From: Hymenobacter crusticola
GTDB lineage: Bacteria > Bacteroidota > Bacteroidia > Cytophagales > Hymenobacteraceae
Reading direction: 5' to 3'
Assembly (NCBI RefSeq): GCF_002154225.1
Contig: NZ_MTSE01000002.1
Span: forward strand, 1-64,000
Length of the DNA stretch: 64,000 nucleotides
In this document: piece by piece, positions 24,206 to 33,044 of the stretch
Layout of the letters: every line of letters begins with the position of its first letter
Position numbering within the stretch: position 1 is the first letter of the stretch
The notes under the pieces: generated by a model
The model's database searches: none
What the model was told of the DNA's origin: nothing
What the model saw: the letters and a program-made list of their open reading frames with translations, nothing else
Made by a program: the position numbers and the translations under genes

Positions 24206-24305
24206 TTAGGCAAGAGCTGCTTCTTTCAACAGACCTAGCTTGATCGTGTGCTCGGCAAGTTGCGTAGCGTTGGCGGCCTCTTTGCGTAAGTTGTCGGCTA
24301 CTACC
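24206..24305 (-). pseudogene. Duplicated 3' fragment of asd
   Basis: On the minus strand this stretch encodes VVADNLRK-EAANATQLAEH-TIKLGLLKE and ends in TAA. The intact asd at 25642 ends VVADNLRK-GAATNAVQIAEH-MIKLGLLKE. About 22 of 27 aligned residues agree and about 86% of bases by eye, with one codon missing. Only the last 33 codons exist and there is no start. It begins 3 bp after the stop of the TonB_C gene, so asd and its partial copy flank that gene in the same orientation. Confidence 0.88.
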
Positions 24306-24308
24306 TTA

Positions 24309-25457
24309 TTACATGATGTGAAAGGAAAGAGGCACTATATAGAACACCTTCACGGGTTTGCCTTCCTGCTTGGCTGGTGCTACGGCCGGTTGCTGACTTC
24401 TGACAGCCGCCAAAACGGCATCATCTAGTTCGCGGCCAACTGAACTAACAATTTCGGGTTTCTCCAGTGCGCCCGCTTCGTTGACCTCGAAGTACACATA
24501 CACATTGCCTTGCATCTTGTTGCGCAGCGCCATAGGAGGGTACCTTGCGGCGCGTTGCAGTTTCGTTAGAATGTCCGTCGGATCTGCTAGCGTCTTGAAT
24601 ACGGGCATCTGATCGGCATACGGATACACTTTCTCGGCGCTAGCAGAAGGAGTGAGGCTAAACGTGACCGGCAGAATGATGGCGGAGCTTGCGACGGGCG
24701 CTCCATTCTTACTAGCAGGCTGCCAAGTGGGCATGGCGCTGATCCATTGTGTAGCGGCTTGTTCTAAGGTGCTGCCGACTTGTTTATTGATCGTTCGGGG
24801 CTTCGATTTGCCTTGTTGTGTGCCTTCAAAGGCTGTGAGCGGCTTGGCTTCTATTACTTTCCCTGTCTCATCAAGCTTAAACTTGATAAAGACACGACCT
24901 TCGGCTTGGGCTGCGTGCGCAGCTTCCGGGTACGGTGCAGAAGCCAGGTAGGCGAGCAAGGCATCTGGGCCACCCGGATACTTAGCACCGCCAGCGTTGG
25001 TGTTAGCATAAGGGGCCAATAACTTGCTCTGGCTCTGCATGGCAAAGTTGATAGGCATCGTGAGAGCAACCGACACTGGCTGGCCCTGCTTTTTGCCCGG
25101 CTGCCAAGCAGCGGGCATAGTAGAAATTACCCGCAAAGCTTCCTGATCCAAAGCAGGGTGCACACCTTTCAAAACCTGGGCCTGCTCTACTTGCCCTTGT
25201 GCGTTGACTACAAAGGACACGAACACCCGGCCCGCTACACCGGTCTGAAGCGCTTCGGCCGGGTACCGCGTATTGTGGCGGATATAAGCCATTACCGAGT
25301 CTGTTCCGCCACCTCGGAAAGAGGGCATCTGCTCCACATAGGTATAAACGGGTGAAGCAGTTGTGGTAGCAACAGGGCTAGGAGTAGATTGGGCAAATAA
25401 GCTAGGCGTAATAGTGAGGAGCGCACCGGCTATGGCGAGGCAGTAAGCGTTCTGCAT
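24309..25457 (-). CDS. Periplasmic protein with three TonB C-terminal-like repeats
   Basis: 382 residues. Signal peptide at 1-22 (cleavage after LFA). Three TonB_C-type units follow: about 38-136 (YVEQMPSFRGGG ... GRVFVSFVVNAQGQVEQAQV), 160-270 (PYPEAAHAAQAEGRVFIKFKLDETGKV) and 278-382 (YADQMPVFKTLADP ... GNVYVYFEVNEAGALEKPEI). Each ends in the MPaWqPgkk-GxPV-pvxF motif, though the third has lost MPxW. Unlike true TonB it has no membrane anchor plus Pro-rich spacer, so energy transduction through ExbB/D is unlikely. It may bind outer-membrane proteins or peptidoglycan. It is flanked by asd and an asd fragment. Confidence 0.87.
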   Translation of the reverse strand: MQNAYCLAIAGALLTITPSLFAQSTPSPVATTTASPVYTYVEQMPSFRGGGTDSVMAYIRHNTRYPAEALQTGVAGRVFVSFVVNAQGQVEQAQVLKGVHPALDQEALRVISTMPAAWQPGKKQGQPVSVALTMPINFAMQSQSKLLAPYANTNAGGAKYPGGPDALLAYLASAPYPEAAHAAQAEGRVFIKFKLDETGKVIEAKPLTAFEGTQQGKSKPRTINKQVGSTLEQAATQWISAMPTWQPASKNGAPVASSAIILPVTFSLTPSASAEKVYPYADQMPVFKTLADPTDILTKLQRAARYPPMALRNKMQGNVYVYFEVNEAGALEKPEIVSSVGRELDDAVLAAVRSQQPAVAPAKQEGKPVKVFYIVPLSFHIM

Positions 25458-25584
25458 GGGTGATAGTAAGGAAGTGGATAAAGACTTGTTGAATAGCTTA
25501 GTTTTAAGGTAAGTACTTCCAAGTAGTACATGCCTAGCTTTTTACGAGATAATGAAGGCGCCGAAAGACGAGGAAATATAAGGC

Positions 25585-25624
25585 AAAAAAGAGCCTCCCG
25601 ATGCTGAATCAGGAGGCTCTTTCT
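25585..25624 (-). terminator. Terminator of asd
   Basis: AAAGAGCCTCC / GGAGGCTCTTT stem, 13-nt loop; six T follow on the minus strand. Confidence 0.92.
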
Positions 25625-25641
25625 AGGATAGCAGCAAAAGC

Positions 25642-26661
25642 TTAAACCGTAGCTTCTGCCGTATGCTCTTTCAACAGACCTAGCTTGATCATGTGCTCGG
25701 CAATCTGCACGGCGTTGGTAGCGGCACCTTTGCGTAGGTTGTCGGCTACTACCCACATGTTCAGGGTGTTGGGCTGCGATTCGTCGCGGCGTAGGCGGCC
25801 TACCAGCACGGCGTCTTTGCCGTGGGCGTCTTTGGGCATCGGGTACACGTTGTTGGCGGGGTCGTCAACTACTTCTACGCCGTCCGTTTGTTCGAGCAGG
25901 CTACGAACTTCGGCTAGGTCGAAGTCTTTGGCGAACTCCACGTTTACGGCTTCCGAGTGGCCGCCCATCACGGGGATGCGCACGGTGGTGGCGGTTACGC
26001 GGATGGAGTCGTCGCCCATGATTTTCTTGGTCTCGTTCACCATCTTCATCTCTTCCTTGGTGTAGCCGTTCTCTTCGAACACGTCGATGTGGGGCAGCAC
26101 GTTTAGGTCGATGGGGTGCGCGTAGGCGCGGGGGCCGTCGAAGTTGCCGGCGCGCTCGGCCATGAGCTGATCCACGGCTTTCTTGCCGGTGCCGGTTACG
26201 CTCTGGTAGGTGCTCACCACCACTCGCTTGATCTGGTAGGCCTCGTGCAGCTTGTGCAGGGCTAGCACCATCTGAATGGTCGAGCAGTTGGGGTTCGCAA
26301 TAATTTTATCGTCGGGCGTCAGCTCTTTGGCGTTGATTTCGGGCACCACCAGCTTCTTGGTGGGGTCCATACGCCAGGCGGAGGAATTGTCGATTACGAC
26401 GGTTCCCACTTCGGCGAAGCGGGGCGCCTGCTCTTTCGAGACCGAGCCACCGGCCGAGAAAATGGCTACATCGGGGCGAGCCGCAATGGCATCGTCCATG
26501 CTTACAACCTTGTATTTCTTGCCGAGGAACTCAATTTCCTGGCCTACCGATTTCTCGGAAGCCACGGGTAACAACTCGCTGACCGGAAAATTGCGCTCGG
26601 CCAGCACTTTCAGCATTTCGCCGCCGACCAAGCCGGTGGCACCTACTACGGCTACTTTCAT
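25642..26661 (-). CDS. asd: Aspartate-semialdehyde dehydrogenase
   Basis: The ATG at 26661 (MKVAVVGATGLVGGEMLKVL) is chosen over the upstream one at 26688 because the NADP-binding GATGxVG loop must be at the N-terminus. 339 residues, the normal length. It reduces aspartyl phosphate to aspartate semialdehyde in the lysine, threonine, methionine and diaminopimelate pathway. The active-site Cys is in IANPNCSTIQM near 130, the catalytic His in PVMGGHSEAVNVEF near 234, and GRLRRDESQPNTLNMWVVADNLRKGAATNAVQIAE closes the C-terminus. A TATCTTTG element at 26710-26717 is placed well for its promoter. A partial copy of its 3' end lies at 24206-24305. Confidence 0.97.
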   Translation of the reverse strand: MKVAVVGATGLVGGEMLKVLAERNFPVSELLPVASEKSVGQEIEFLGKKYKVVSMDDAIAARPDVAIFSAGGSVSKEQAPRFAEVGTVVIDNSSAWRMDPTKKLVVPEINAKELTPDDKIIANPNCSTIQMVLALHKLHEAYQIKRVVVSTYQSVTGTGKKAVDQLMAERAGNFDGPRAYAHPIDLNVLPHIDVFEENGYTKEEMKMVNETKKIMGDDSIRVTATTVRIPVMGGHSEAVNVEFAKDFDLAEVRSLLEQTDGVEVVDDPANNVYPMPKDAHGKDAVLVGRLRRDESQPNTLNMWVVADNLRKGAATNAVQIAEHMIKLGLLKEHTAEATV

Positions 26662-26709
26662 GAGTGAAATAAGGGTTTGGAAACCCACGCGTGGAACGTG
26701 GTTCTAGGA

Positions 26710-26717
26710 CAAAGATA
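26710..26717 (-). promoter_or_regulatory. -7 element of asd
   Basis: Minus strand TATCTTTG, an exact TAnnTTTG, about 50 nt before the ATG. No clear -33 TTG. Confidence 0.5.
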
Positions 26718-26842
26718 AGAGAACGAACATATTGATACTGAACGAATATTTGGCTGCTGCACTGAGGCGTAAGCCCTACGCACACTAGGGGGCAGTGGCG
26801 CGGTTTTGGAACGAGGCGAGGTTTTATCGTGCGCTTACTGTT

Positions 26843-29449
26843 ATGAGAAAATTATTATTAGGCTTATTCACGCTTCTATCCTTCCCCGCTGCGGCCCAAC
26901 TCGCTGATTCTTTCGCCGACGGCAACTTTACCCAGAATCCTACTTGGGCCGGTGATGCAGCTAGCTTTCAGGTAAATAGCCAACTTCAGCTCCAAAGCAA
27001 CGGTCCCGCTATCACTGGTACCACCCTTCAGCTAGTCACACCTTGCCAAGCCGCTACCGGCACTACGTGGGAGTTTTATGCTAACCTCAAGCTAGCTACC
27101 TCCAGCGGCAACTACGCCGATGTGTGGCTCATGGCCGACCAACCGGACCTGAAAACCACGGGCACCAAAGGCTACTTCGTGCGCCTCGGGGGCACGCCCG
27201 ATGAGGTAGCGCTATTTCGCAAGGATGCTACTGGCAGCCCCGTGTATGTAGTGAACGGCCTCGATGGTAGCCTAGCTTCCTCGACCAACAACGTGGTGCG
27301 AGTACGCGTGACCCGCTCGCCGCAAAACGTGTGGAAGCTGGAACGGGACCCAACCGGCGCCGGCACGAGCTACGTAACCGAAGGTACCGCCACCGACGCC
27401 ACTCACCAGCGCAGCAACTACTGTGGCGTGCTGCTGACGTACTCGGCGGCCAACAACCGCAGCTTTTACTTCGACGATTTTCGGGTGACGGATGCCACGC
27501 CGCCCGCCTTAGTCAGTGCCACACCCGTTACGGCGCGGCAGCTTGATGTGGTGTATAATGAACTCGTAGATGCTGCGCCGAGCGCCGTGAGCTACCGCCT
27601 CGCCGGGGCGGGTGCGCCGGCGGTGCTCACAGCCCAGCGCGACGCGACGGATCCGGCCCTTGTACACCTGACCTTAGGTGCTGATCTAGCTTTGGGTAAC
27701 AACACCTTGGAAGCGCGCAACGTGTCGGACTTGTACGGCAACACGGCCACTGGGCCGCTTACAATGAGCTTCGTCAACAAGGGTTTTCCGGTGGCGCCGG
27801 GCGTCAATCAGGTGCTCATCACTGAAATCATGGCGGATGAAACGCCAACGGTGGGGCTGCCAGCGTCTGAGTATTTGGAGATTCATAATCCGACGGCTGG
27901 GACGTTGGTGGACCTAGGTGGGGTGCGCCTGCAAAAGGCAGGCAGCACCACGGGGGCGGTATTTCCGGCCGGTGCTACGTTGCTGCCCGGCGAGTACGCC
28001 GTGGTATGCGGCAGCACCCGTGCCACGCAGTTCGCCAGCTTCGGGAAGGTGTTTGGCCTTACAAATTTTCCCAGCCTCGGCAACGATGGTGACCGGCTCC
28101 TACTACGCAGCCGCACCGGCCAGACGCTATTTGAGGTCAGCTATTCGGACACCTGGTACAAAGACAACCGCAAGAAAGACGGCGGCTGGTCCATAGAAAT
28201 GGTGGACCTAGCTAACCCGTGCGCTGGCATTGACAACTGGACCGCCAGCACCGACGTCAGTGGTGGCACGCCCGGTCGTGCTAATTCTACAAAAGCCACG
28301 AAGCCCGACCTTACGCCGCCTGCGCTGCTGCGGGCCGTGGCCCTGACTCCTACAACGGTGCGGCTGTTTTTTGGCGAAAAGCTAGATAGTACGACAGCGG
28401 CTAATCCGGCGCTGTACGCCCTAACGCCAGCAGCTGCCATCACCCGCGTTGCGCCCGTTAGTCCCGATTTTCGGATGGTTGATCTGACCCTAGCTGCGCC
28501 CTTGGTCGTGAATAAACCTACCACCGTGACGGCGCAGCGCATCACTGACTGCGTAGGCAATGCCGCCGGGCCAGCAACTTCGGCAGCTTTTGCACTGCCC
28601 GGCACGCCCGCGCCCGGCGATATTGTTATCAATGAAGTACTGTTCAATCCACGAACGGGTGGGGTGGACTTCGTGGAGCTGCTCAACCGCTCGGCTCAAT
28701 ATCTTGATGTACACGGTTGGCAGCTGAGCAGCGAAACCGTCACGGGCACAGATGTGCTGGATATCACTACCGAGCCGTATGTGCTAGCGCCGGGGCAACT
28801 CGTGGTGCTCACCACGCGCCCCGATGTGGTGCAGAATCATTACCCTACCCACGACGCGGCGGCTTTTCTAGCCATGAACAGCTTCCCATCATTGCCCGAT
28901 GATGCCGGGACGGTAGTCGTGCTGGATGCCACCGGCCAGACGCTAGACCGCTACACCTACGACAAAAGCCAGCACCTCGCCTTGCTGGACGACCTGAACG
29001 GCGTGTCGCTGGAGCGCGTTCGGCCGGAAGGCCCTAGCCTTGCCAGCAACTTTCACTCGGCCGCTAGCGCCGTAGGTTACGCCACGCCCGGTCGCCCCAA
29101 TTCGCAGTATCAGCCAGACCCCGGCGGCGACAAGTTCTTCCGCATCGACCCCGAAATCTTCACGCCCGACGGTGACGGCCAGCAGGACCTAACAACCGTT
29201 AACTACCGCCTCAACCAGCCTGGCTACGTAGCGAGCGTCACGGTATACGACGCCCAAGGCGCGCTCGTGCGTCACCTCGTGCGCAACGAAACCCTGGCAG
29301 TGAGCGGCTTCTGGCCCTGGGATGGGCTGAGCAACCAAGGCCGCAAAGCGCCCGTTGGCTACTACGTGTTCTACATTGAGTTATTCCAGCCGAGCAGTGG
29401 CCTGAAGTATGACTACAAGCGCACCGTGGTAGTAGGAGCTAGGTTGTAG
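26843..29449 (+). CDS. Large secreted lamin-tail-domain protein with gliding-type T9SS C-terminal domain
   Basis: Start at 26843 (MRKLLLGLFTLLSFPAAAQL, a signal peptide) rather than the frame opening at 26795; 868 residues. Residues 20-220 look like a concanavalin-like sandwich (LADSFADGNFTQNPTWAGD). An SbsA-like Ig strand set follows (LVSATPVTARQLDVVYNE). Two lamin-tail (LTD) domains start at NQVLITEIMADE and GDIVINEVLFNPRTGG, with an Ig-like unit between. Residues about 785-868 hold FRIDPEIFTPDGDGQQD ... GYYVFYIEL, the CTD used for T9SS export of SprB-type or surface proteins. Probably cell-surface adhesive or enzyme-scaffold protein. The DUF1800 and DUF1501 genes follow with 85 and 84 bp gaps. 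Confidence 0.9.
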   Translation: MRKLLLGLFTLLSFPAAAQLADSFADGNFTQNPTWAGDAASFQVNSQLQLQSNGPAITGTTLQLVTPCQAATGTTWEFYANLKLATSSGNYADVWLMADQPDLKTTGTKGYFVRLGGTPDEVALFRKDATGSPVYVVNGLDGSLASSTNNVVRVRVTRSPQNVWKLERDPTGAGTSYVTEGTATDATHQRSNYCGVLLTYSAANNRSFYFDDFRVTDATPPALVSATPVTARQLDVVYNELVDAAPSAVSYRLAGAGAPAVLTAQRDATDPALVHLTLGADLALGNNTLEARNVSDLYGNTATGPLTMSFVNKGFPVAPGVNQVLITEIMADETPTVGLPASEYLEIHNPTAGTLVDLGGVRLQKAGSTTGAVFPAGATLLPGEYAVVCGSTRATQFASFGKVFGLTNFPSLGNDGDRLLLRSRTGQTLFEVSYSDTWYKDNRKKDGGWSIEMVDLANPCAGIDNWTASTDVSGGTPGRANSTKATKPDLTPPALLRAVALTPTTVRLFFGEKLDSTTAANPALYALTPAAAITRVAPVSPDFRMVDLTLAAPLVVNKPTTVTAQRITDCVGNAAGPATSAAFALPGTPAPGDIVINEVLFNPRTGGVDFVELLNRSAQYLDVHGWQLSSETVTGTDVLDITTEPYVLAPGQLVVLTTRPDVVQNHYPTHDAAAFLAMNSFPSLPDDAGTVVVLDATGQTLDRYTYDKSQHLALLDDLNGVSLERVRPEGPSLASNFHSAASAVGYATPGRPNSQYQPDPGGDKFFRIDPEIFTPDGDGQQDLTTVNYRLNQPGYVASVTVYDAQGALVRHLVRNETLAVSGFWPWDGLSNQGRKAPVGYYVFYIELFQPSSGLKYDYKRTVVVGARL

Positions 29450-29534
29450 GAAAAGCCCATGGCGCATGACTATCATTAAACCATTCACGTTCAGTAGTGT
29501 CCAAGAGCAGCGTTGGTTCCGAAATACGTTGCCT

Positions 29535-31106
29535 ATGACCACCCAGAAACGAATTCAGCACTTGTACTGGCGTGCCGGTTTTGGCCCGCGGCCCGAAGAC
29601 GTGGACGCCGACATGTCGCCGCGCAAGGCGCTGCGGAAGCTGATGCGCGAGTCGGAGAAGTTCGAGCCCCTAGATAGCCCACTGATGCGCTACGCGGAAA
29701 TCAAGCCGCCCTTTGTGGCCGGCTCGGCGCCCGCTTCCGTGATGGATTCGCGCGTGACGGGTATGACGGCCCCACCCGATCAGATGGCCACCTCGACCAG
29801 CACCACTGCTGCCGCCGTCACGCTAGCACCTAGGGCGCTGCTGGCGGATACGGCTCTTGCGCGGCCCAGGCTGCTACGCCGGAGCCAACTCACGCCCCAG
29901 CAGCGAAAAATGGAAAATGAGGGTATTCGGGATGCTTTTTACCAGATGAATCTCGGCTGGCTGGAGCGGATGGCAAGTTCGCCGGCGCAGCTGCGGGAGA
30001 AGATGACCTTCTTCTGGCACGGGCATTTCGCGTGTCGGGTGCGGCAGCCAGCCACGGCTTTGCAGCTTAATAACACCATTCGGCAGCTAGCCCTCGGCAA
30101 CTTCGGCGAGCTGCTGCTGGCCGTATCCAAAGAGCCCGCCATGCTGCAGTTTCTCAACAACCAACAGAACCGCAAGCAGCACCCCAACGAAAACTTCGCC
30201 CGCGAGGTCATGGAGCTGTTTACCATTGGCCGTGGCAACTACACCGAGCACGACGTGAAGGAGGCCGCCCGCGCCTTCACCGGGTGGTCGTCGGACGAGC
30301 GGCACCAGTTCGTTTTTCGGGAGAAGCAGCACGATACGGGCACGAAAACCTTTCTGGGGCGCACGGGTAATTTTGGCGGCGAAGACATTCTGACTATTCT
30401 GCTGGAGCAGCCCAAAACGGCGGAGTTCATCACCACGAAGCTCTATCGCTTTTTTGTGAACGACACGCCCAACCCGGCCCACATTCAGGCACTAGCGCAG
30501 TCATTCTACAAAAGTCATTACAATATCAGCGGCTTGCTGGAGCAGATGTTTTCGGCCGACTGGTTCTACGACGCGGCCAATGTGGGCAACCGCATTAAGT
30601 CGCCAATTGAGCTATTGGCGGGCATCAAACGCACCCTCGGTGTGCAGATGGAAGACCCCAAGCCGCTCATCGGCTACGAAAAAGCACTGGGGCAAACGCT
30701 CTTCGAGCCGCCAAATGTAGCGGGGTGGCCCGGCGGCCGCAACTGGATCGATAGCTCGTCGCTGCTGCTGCGCTTGCAGCTGCCGCAGGTGCTGTTCAAG
30801 AATGCGCAGTTCAACGTGGCGCTTAAGGAAGACGAGAACGACATCTCGCCCTCTGTGTCAAAAGCGGACCGTACGTTTCGGCAGCAGGTAAAAACACACT
30901 TGGAGCTAAAACCCATTGCCACTTTCCTAGCCAAAATCTCGGATGATCAGCAAGCTGCGAAGCTGAGTGAATTTCTGCTACAAGCCCCGATTCGGCCCGA
31001 GAACCTAGCCTTGGTGCAGCAAGCCGCCGCCAAAGCGCCAGCAGAAACACGGCTCAAAACCATGATTACAAGCCTGCTAGCCTTGCCCGAGTATCAACTG
31101 ATGTAA
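29535..31106 (+). CDS. DUF1800 family protein
   Basis: The ATG at 29535 (MTTQKRIQHLYWRAGFGPRP) is used since DUF1800 proteins begin with the helix HLxxRxGFG; the frame is open from 29466. 523 residues. Typical blocks are visible: KMTFFWHGHFACR near 155, LQFLNNQQNRKQHPNENFAREVMELFTIGRGNYTEHDVKEAARAFTGW near 205-252, TAEFITTKLYRFFVN near 300, and EPPNVAGWPGGRNWI near 395. The family is widespread and almost always next to a DUF1501 gene, as here. Its biochemical role is unknown. No signal peptide is apparent. An Ala/Thr-rich linker lies at about 55-115. Confidence 0.93.
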   Translation: MTTQKRIQHLYWRAGFGPRPEDVDADMSPRKALRKLMRESEKFEPLDSPLMRYAEIKPPFVAGSAPASVMDSRVTGMTAPPDQMATSTSTTAAAVTLAPRALLADTALARPRLLRRSQLTPQQRKMENEGIRDAFYQMNLGWLERMASSPAQLREKMTFFWHGHFACRVRQPATALQLNNTIRQLALGNFGELLLAVSKEPAMLQFLNNQQNRKQHPNENFAREVMELFTIGRGNYTEHDVKEAARAFTGWSSDERHQFVFREKQHDTGTKTFLGRTGNFGGEDILTILLEQPKTAEFITTKLYRFFVNDTPNPAHIQALAQSFYKSHYNISGLLEQMFSADWFYDAANVGNRIKSPIELLAGIKRTLGVQMEDPKPLIGYEKALGQTLFEPPNVAGWPGGRNWIDSSSLLLRLQLPQVLFKNAQFNVALKEDENDISPSVSKADRTFRQQVKTHLELKPIATFLAKISDDQQAAKLSEFLLQAPIRPENLALVQQAAAKAPAETRLKTMITSLLALPEYQLM

Positions 31107-31190
31107 GCACGAAAACTGGCTAGGGCTAACCAGAAGGGACGCTTTGTGCTACCCTAGCTTCCAACTTGAGTTGTATAAATTCCTTTGCTT

Positions 31191-32399
31191 ATGACTACTC
31201 GTCGCGACTTCCTGAAAACGTCGGTGCTGGCTAGCTCCCTGCTGTTCGTGCCGAAATTCCTGCACGCGCTAGACCGGCAGGGCGTAGCTCGGCTCGGTAC
31301 TTCCAATGGCCGGCGGCTGGTGGTGATTCAGCTGGGGGGCGGCAACGATGGGCTGAATACCATTGTGCCGTATCGCAACGATCTGTATTACAAAGCTAGG
31401 CCTACGCTTGCTTTGCGGGAGCGGAGCGGCCTATTGACCTTGAATGATGAGCTGGCCCTGAACCCGGCCATGACCAAGCTGAAAGCACTCTACGACGACG
31501 GCCGCATGGGCGTGCTCAACAGCGTGGGCTACCCAAACCCCGACCGCTCGCACTTCCGCTCCATGGACATTTGGCAGAGTGGCTCGGCATCCGATCAAAT
31601 CGTGACGACGGGCTGGCTCGGTCGCTACCTCGATTCTGCGTGCGCTACGTGCCAGGTGCCCTACAACGGCGTGGAAGTAGACGACACGCTAAGCCTAGCC
31701 ATGAAAGGCAGCCGTAAGAAAGGGCTAGCCCTGAAGAATCCCCAGAAGTTTCACCAGTTCACGCAGAACCACTTTCTGGCGCAGATAAGCAACGAGCAAG
31801 CGCCCGGCGGCGCTTCCGAGCTAGATTATCTGTACAAGACGCTAGCCGAAACTTCCTCGTCGGCGGACTACCTGTATCAGACCTCGAAGGTGTATAAGTC
31901 CAGCGTGACGTATCCAAATACGGAGTTTGGCCGCAACCTGAAAACCACGGCCGAGCTGATCAATTCGGGAATCGAGACGCGGGTGTTCTACGTGTCGCTC
32001 TCGGGCTTCGATACGCACGTGCGGCAGCAAGAGCAGCAAGGCAAATTGCTCGGCGACCTAGCTGAGGGGCTAGGTGCTTTCGCGGAAGACTTGCAAAAAA
32101 ACGGGCAGTTCGACAGCACGCTCGTCATGACGTTCTCGGAGTTTGGGCGGCGCGTGCAGCAAAATGCCAGCAACGGTACCGACCATGGCACCGCCAACAA
32201 CATCATGCTGCTCGGTGGTGCTTTGCGCAAACCTGGCATTCTCAACGCGGCGCCGGACCTAGCGAGCCTCGACCAAGGCGACTTGCGCTACCATCTGGAC
32301 TTCCGCAGCGTGTATGCCACCCTACTCCGCGACTGGCTCGGCGCCGATGACAAGGCCATTTTGGGCAGTGAATTTGAACGACTAACTGGAATAGTATAA
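31191..32399 (+). CDS. Tat-exported DUF1501 protein (sulfatase/phosphatase-like)
   Basis: 402 residues from the ATG at 31191; a TTG two codons upstream is disregarded. The N-terminus MTTRRDFLKTSVLASSLLFV is a twin-arginine signal. Then come LVVIQLGGGNDGLNTIVPY near 47-66, SHFRSMDIWQSG near 120, FYVSLSGFDTHVRQQEQQGKLL near 267 and STLVMTFSEFGRRVQQNASNGTDHGTANNIMLLGGAL near 308-345. The GxDGLN and NGTDHGTAN motifs are those of the DUF1501 family, which is distantly related to alkaline phosphatases and sulfatases. It is presumably periplasmic or surface-exposed, and pairs with the DUF1800 gene 84 bp before it. Confidence 0.93.
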   Translation: MTTRRDFLKTSVLASSLLFVPKFLHALDRQGVARLGTSNGRRLVVIQLGGGNDGLNTIVPYRNDLYYKARPTLALRERSGLLTLNDELALNPAMTKLKALYDDGRMGVLNSVGYPNPDRSHFRSMDIWQSGSASDQIVTTGWLGRYLDSACATCQVPYNGVEVDDTLSLAMKGSRKKGLALKNPQKFHQFTQNHFLAQISNEQAPGGASELDYLYKTLAETSSSADYLYQTSKVYKSSVTYPNTEFGRNLKTTAELINSGIETRVFYVSLSGFDTHVRQQEQQGKLLGDLAEGLGAFAEDLQKNGQFDSTLVMTFSEFGRRVQQNASNGTDHGTANNIMLLGGALRKPGILNAAPDLASLDQGDLRYHLDFRSVYATLLRDWLGADDKAILGSEFERLTGIV

Positions 32400-32541
32400 A
32401 AAAATTTACGTCTGTAAATCAAGTAGTTGTATACGGCAAGGGCTTGTGAGATAGGCGTATTTTGTTAGCTCAACAATATCAATAAATTCCTGCGTGCGTA
32501 AGAGGAGACAAACAACCTAACCAACCAAAACTCTTCTTACG

Positions 32542-32922
32542 ATGAAAATATTATCCCCCTCGGCCCACGGCGTAATGGATTACGCAACGGTAGCCATCTT
32601 TGCACTCGCTCCCACAATCTTTGGCTTCACGGGCACCTACGCTACTGTTTGTTATATGCTAGCGGCTGGCTACTTGGTTATTACGTTGCTGACGGCTTTC
32701 CCAATGGGCGCCATCAAAATGATTCCGTTCCCCATTCACGGAGGCTTTGAGCTAGTTAGCGGCCCCATCATTCTAGCTTCACCTTGGATTTTTGGCTTCG
32801 CCGATGCCAACCCCGTTGCCCGTAACTTCTTTGTGGCTATGGGTATTGTCTTCTTGCTGGTATGGATGATCACCGACTGGCATGCTCAGACCCGCAGCCT
32901 CATGACTGACCACAATCGATAG
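32542..32922 (+). CDS. SPW-repeat-like small membrane protein
   Basis: 126 residues, four hydrophobic helices at about 12-32, 36-55, 70-90 and 95-112. ILASPWIFGFAD at about 77-88 matches the SPW repeat of bacterial membrane proteins, and MKILSPSAHGVMDYATVAIFALAPTIFGF repeats the theme in weaker form. Function unknown; the family is often found with stress genes. The start is ATG at 32542 after 142 bp without a gene, so it probably has its own promoter. Its hairpin terminator is shared with the convergent outer-membrane barrel gene. Confidence 0.82.
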   Translation: MKILSPSAHGVMDYATVAIFALAPTIFGFTGTYATVCYMLAAGYLVITLLTAFPMGAIKMIPFPIHGGFELVSGPIILASPWIFGFADANPVARNFFVAMGIVFLLVWMITDWHAQTRSLMTDHNR

Positions 32923-32952
32923 TAATTAGAGTACCCTTGTGTGCTTTAGTAG

Positions 32953-32996
32953 GCGAAAGGCCGGCGTAGTTAATTCTACGTCGGCCTTTCGCTTTT
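32953..32996. terminator. Bidirectional terminator, 17-bp stem
   Basis: 32953-32969 with 32976-32992 (one G-T pair), 6-nt loop, between convergent genes; TTTT follows on the plus strand. Confidence 0.85.
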
Positions 32997-33044
32997 ACAT
33001 CTGAGCAACAACAAAAGTACGCGGCTCGATACTTTTCCTTAAGC

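Noticed and set aside
29939..30482. Minus-strand ORFs within the DUF1800 gene
   Set aside because: Antisense shadows of a well-recognised coding frame.
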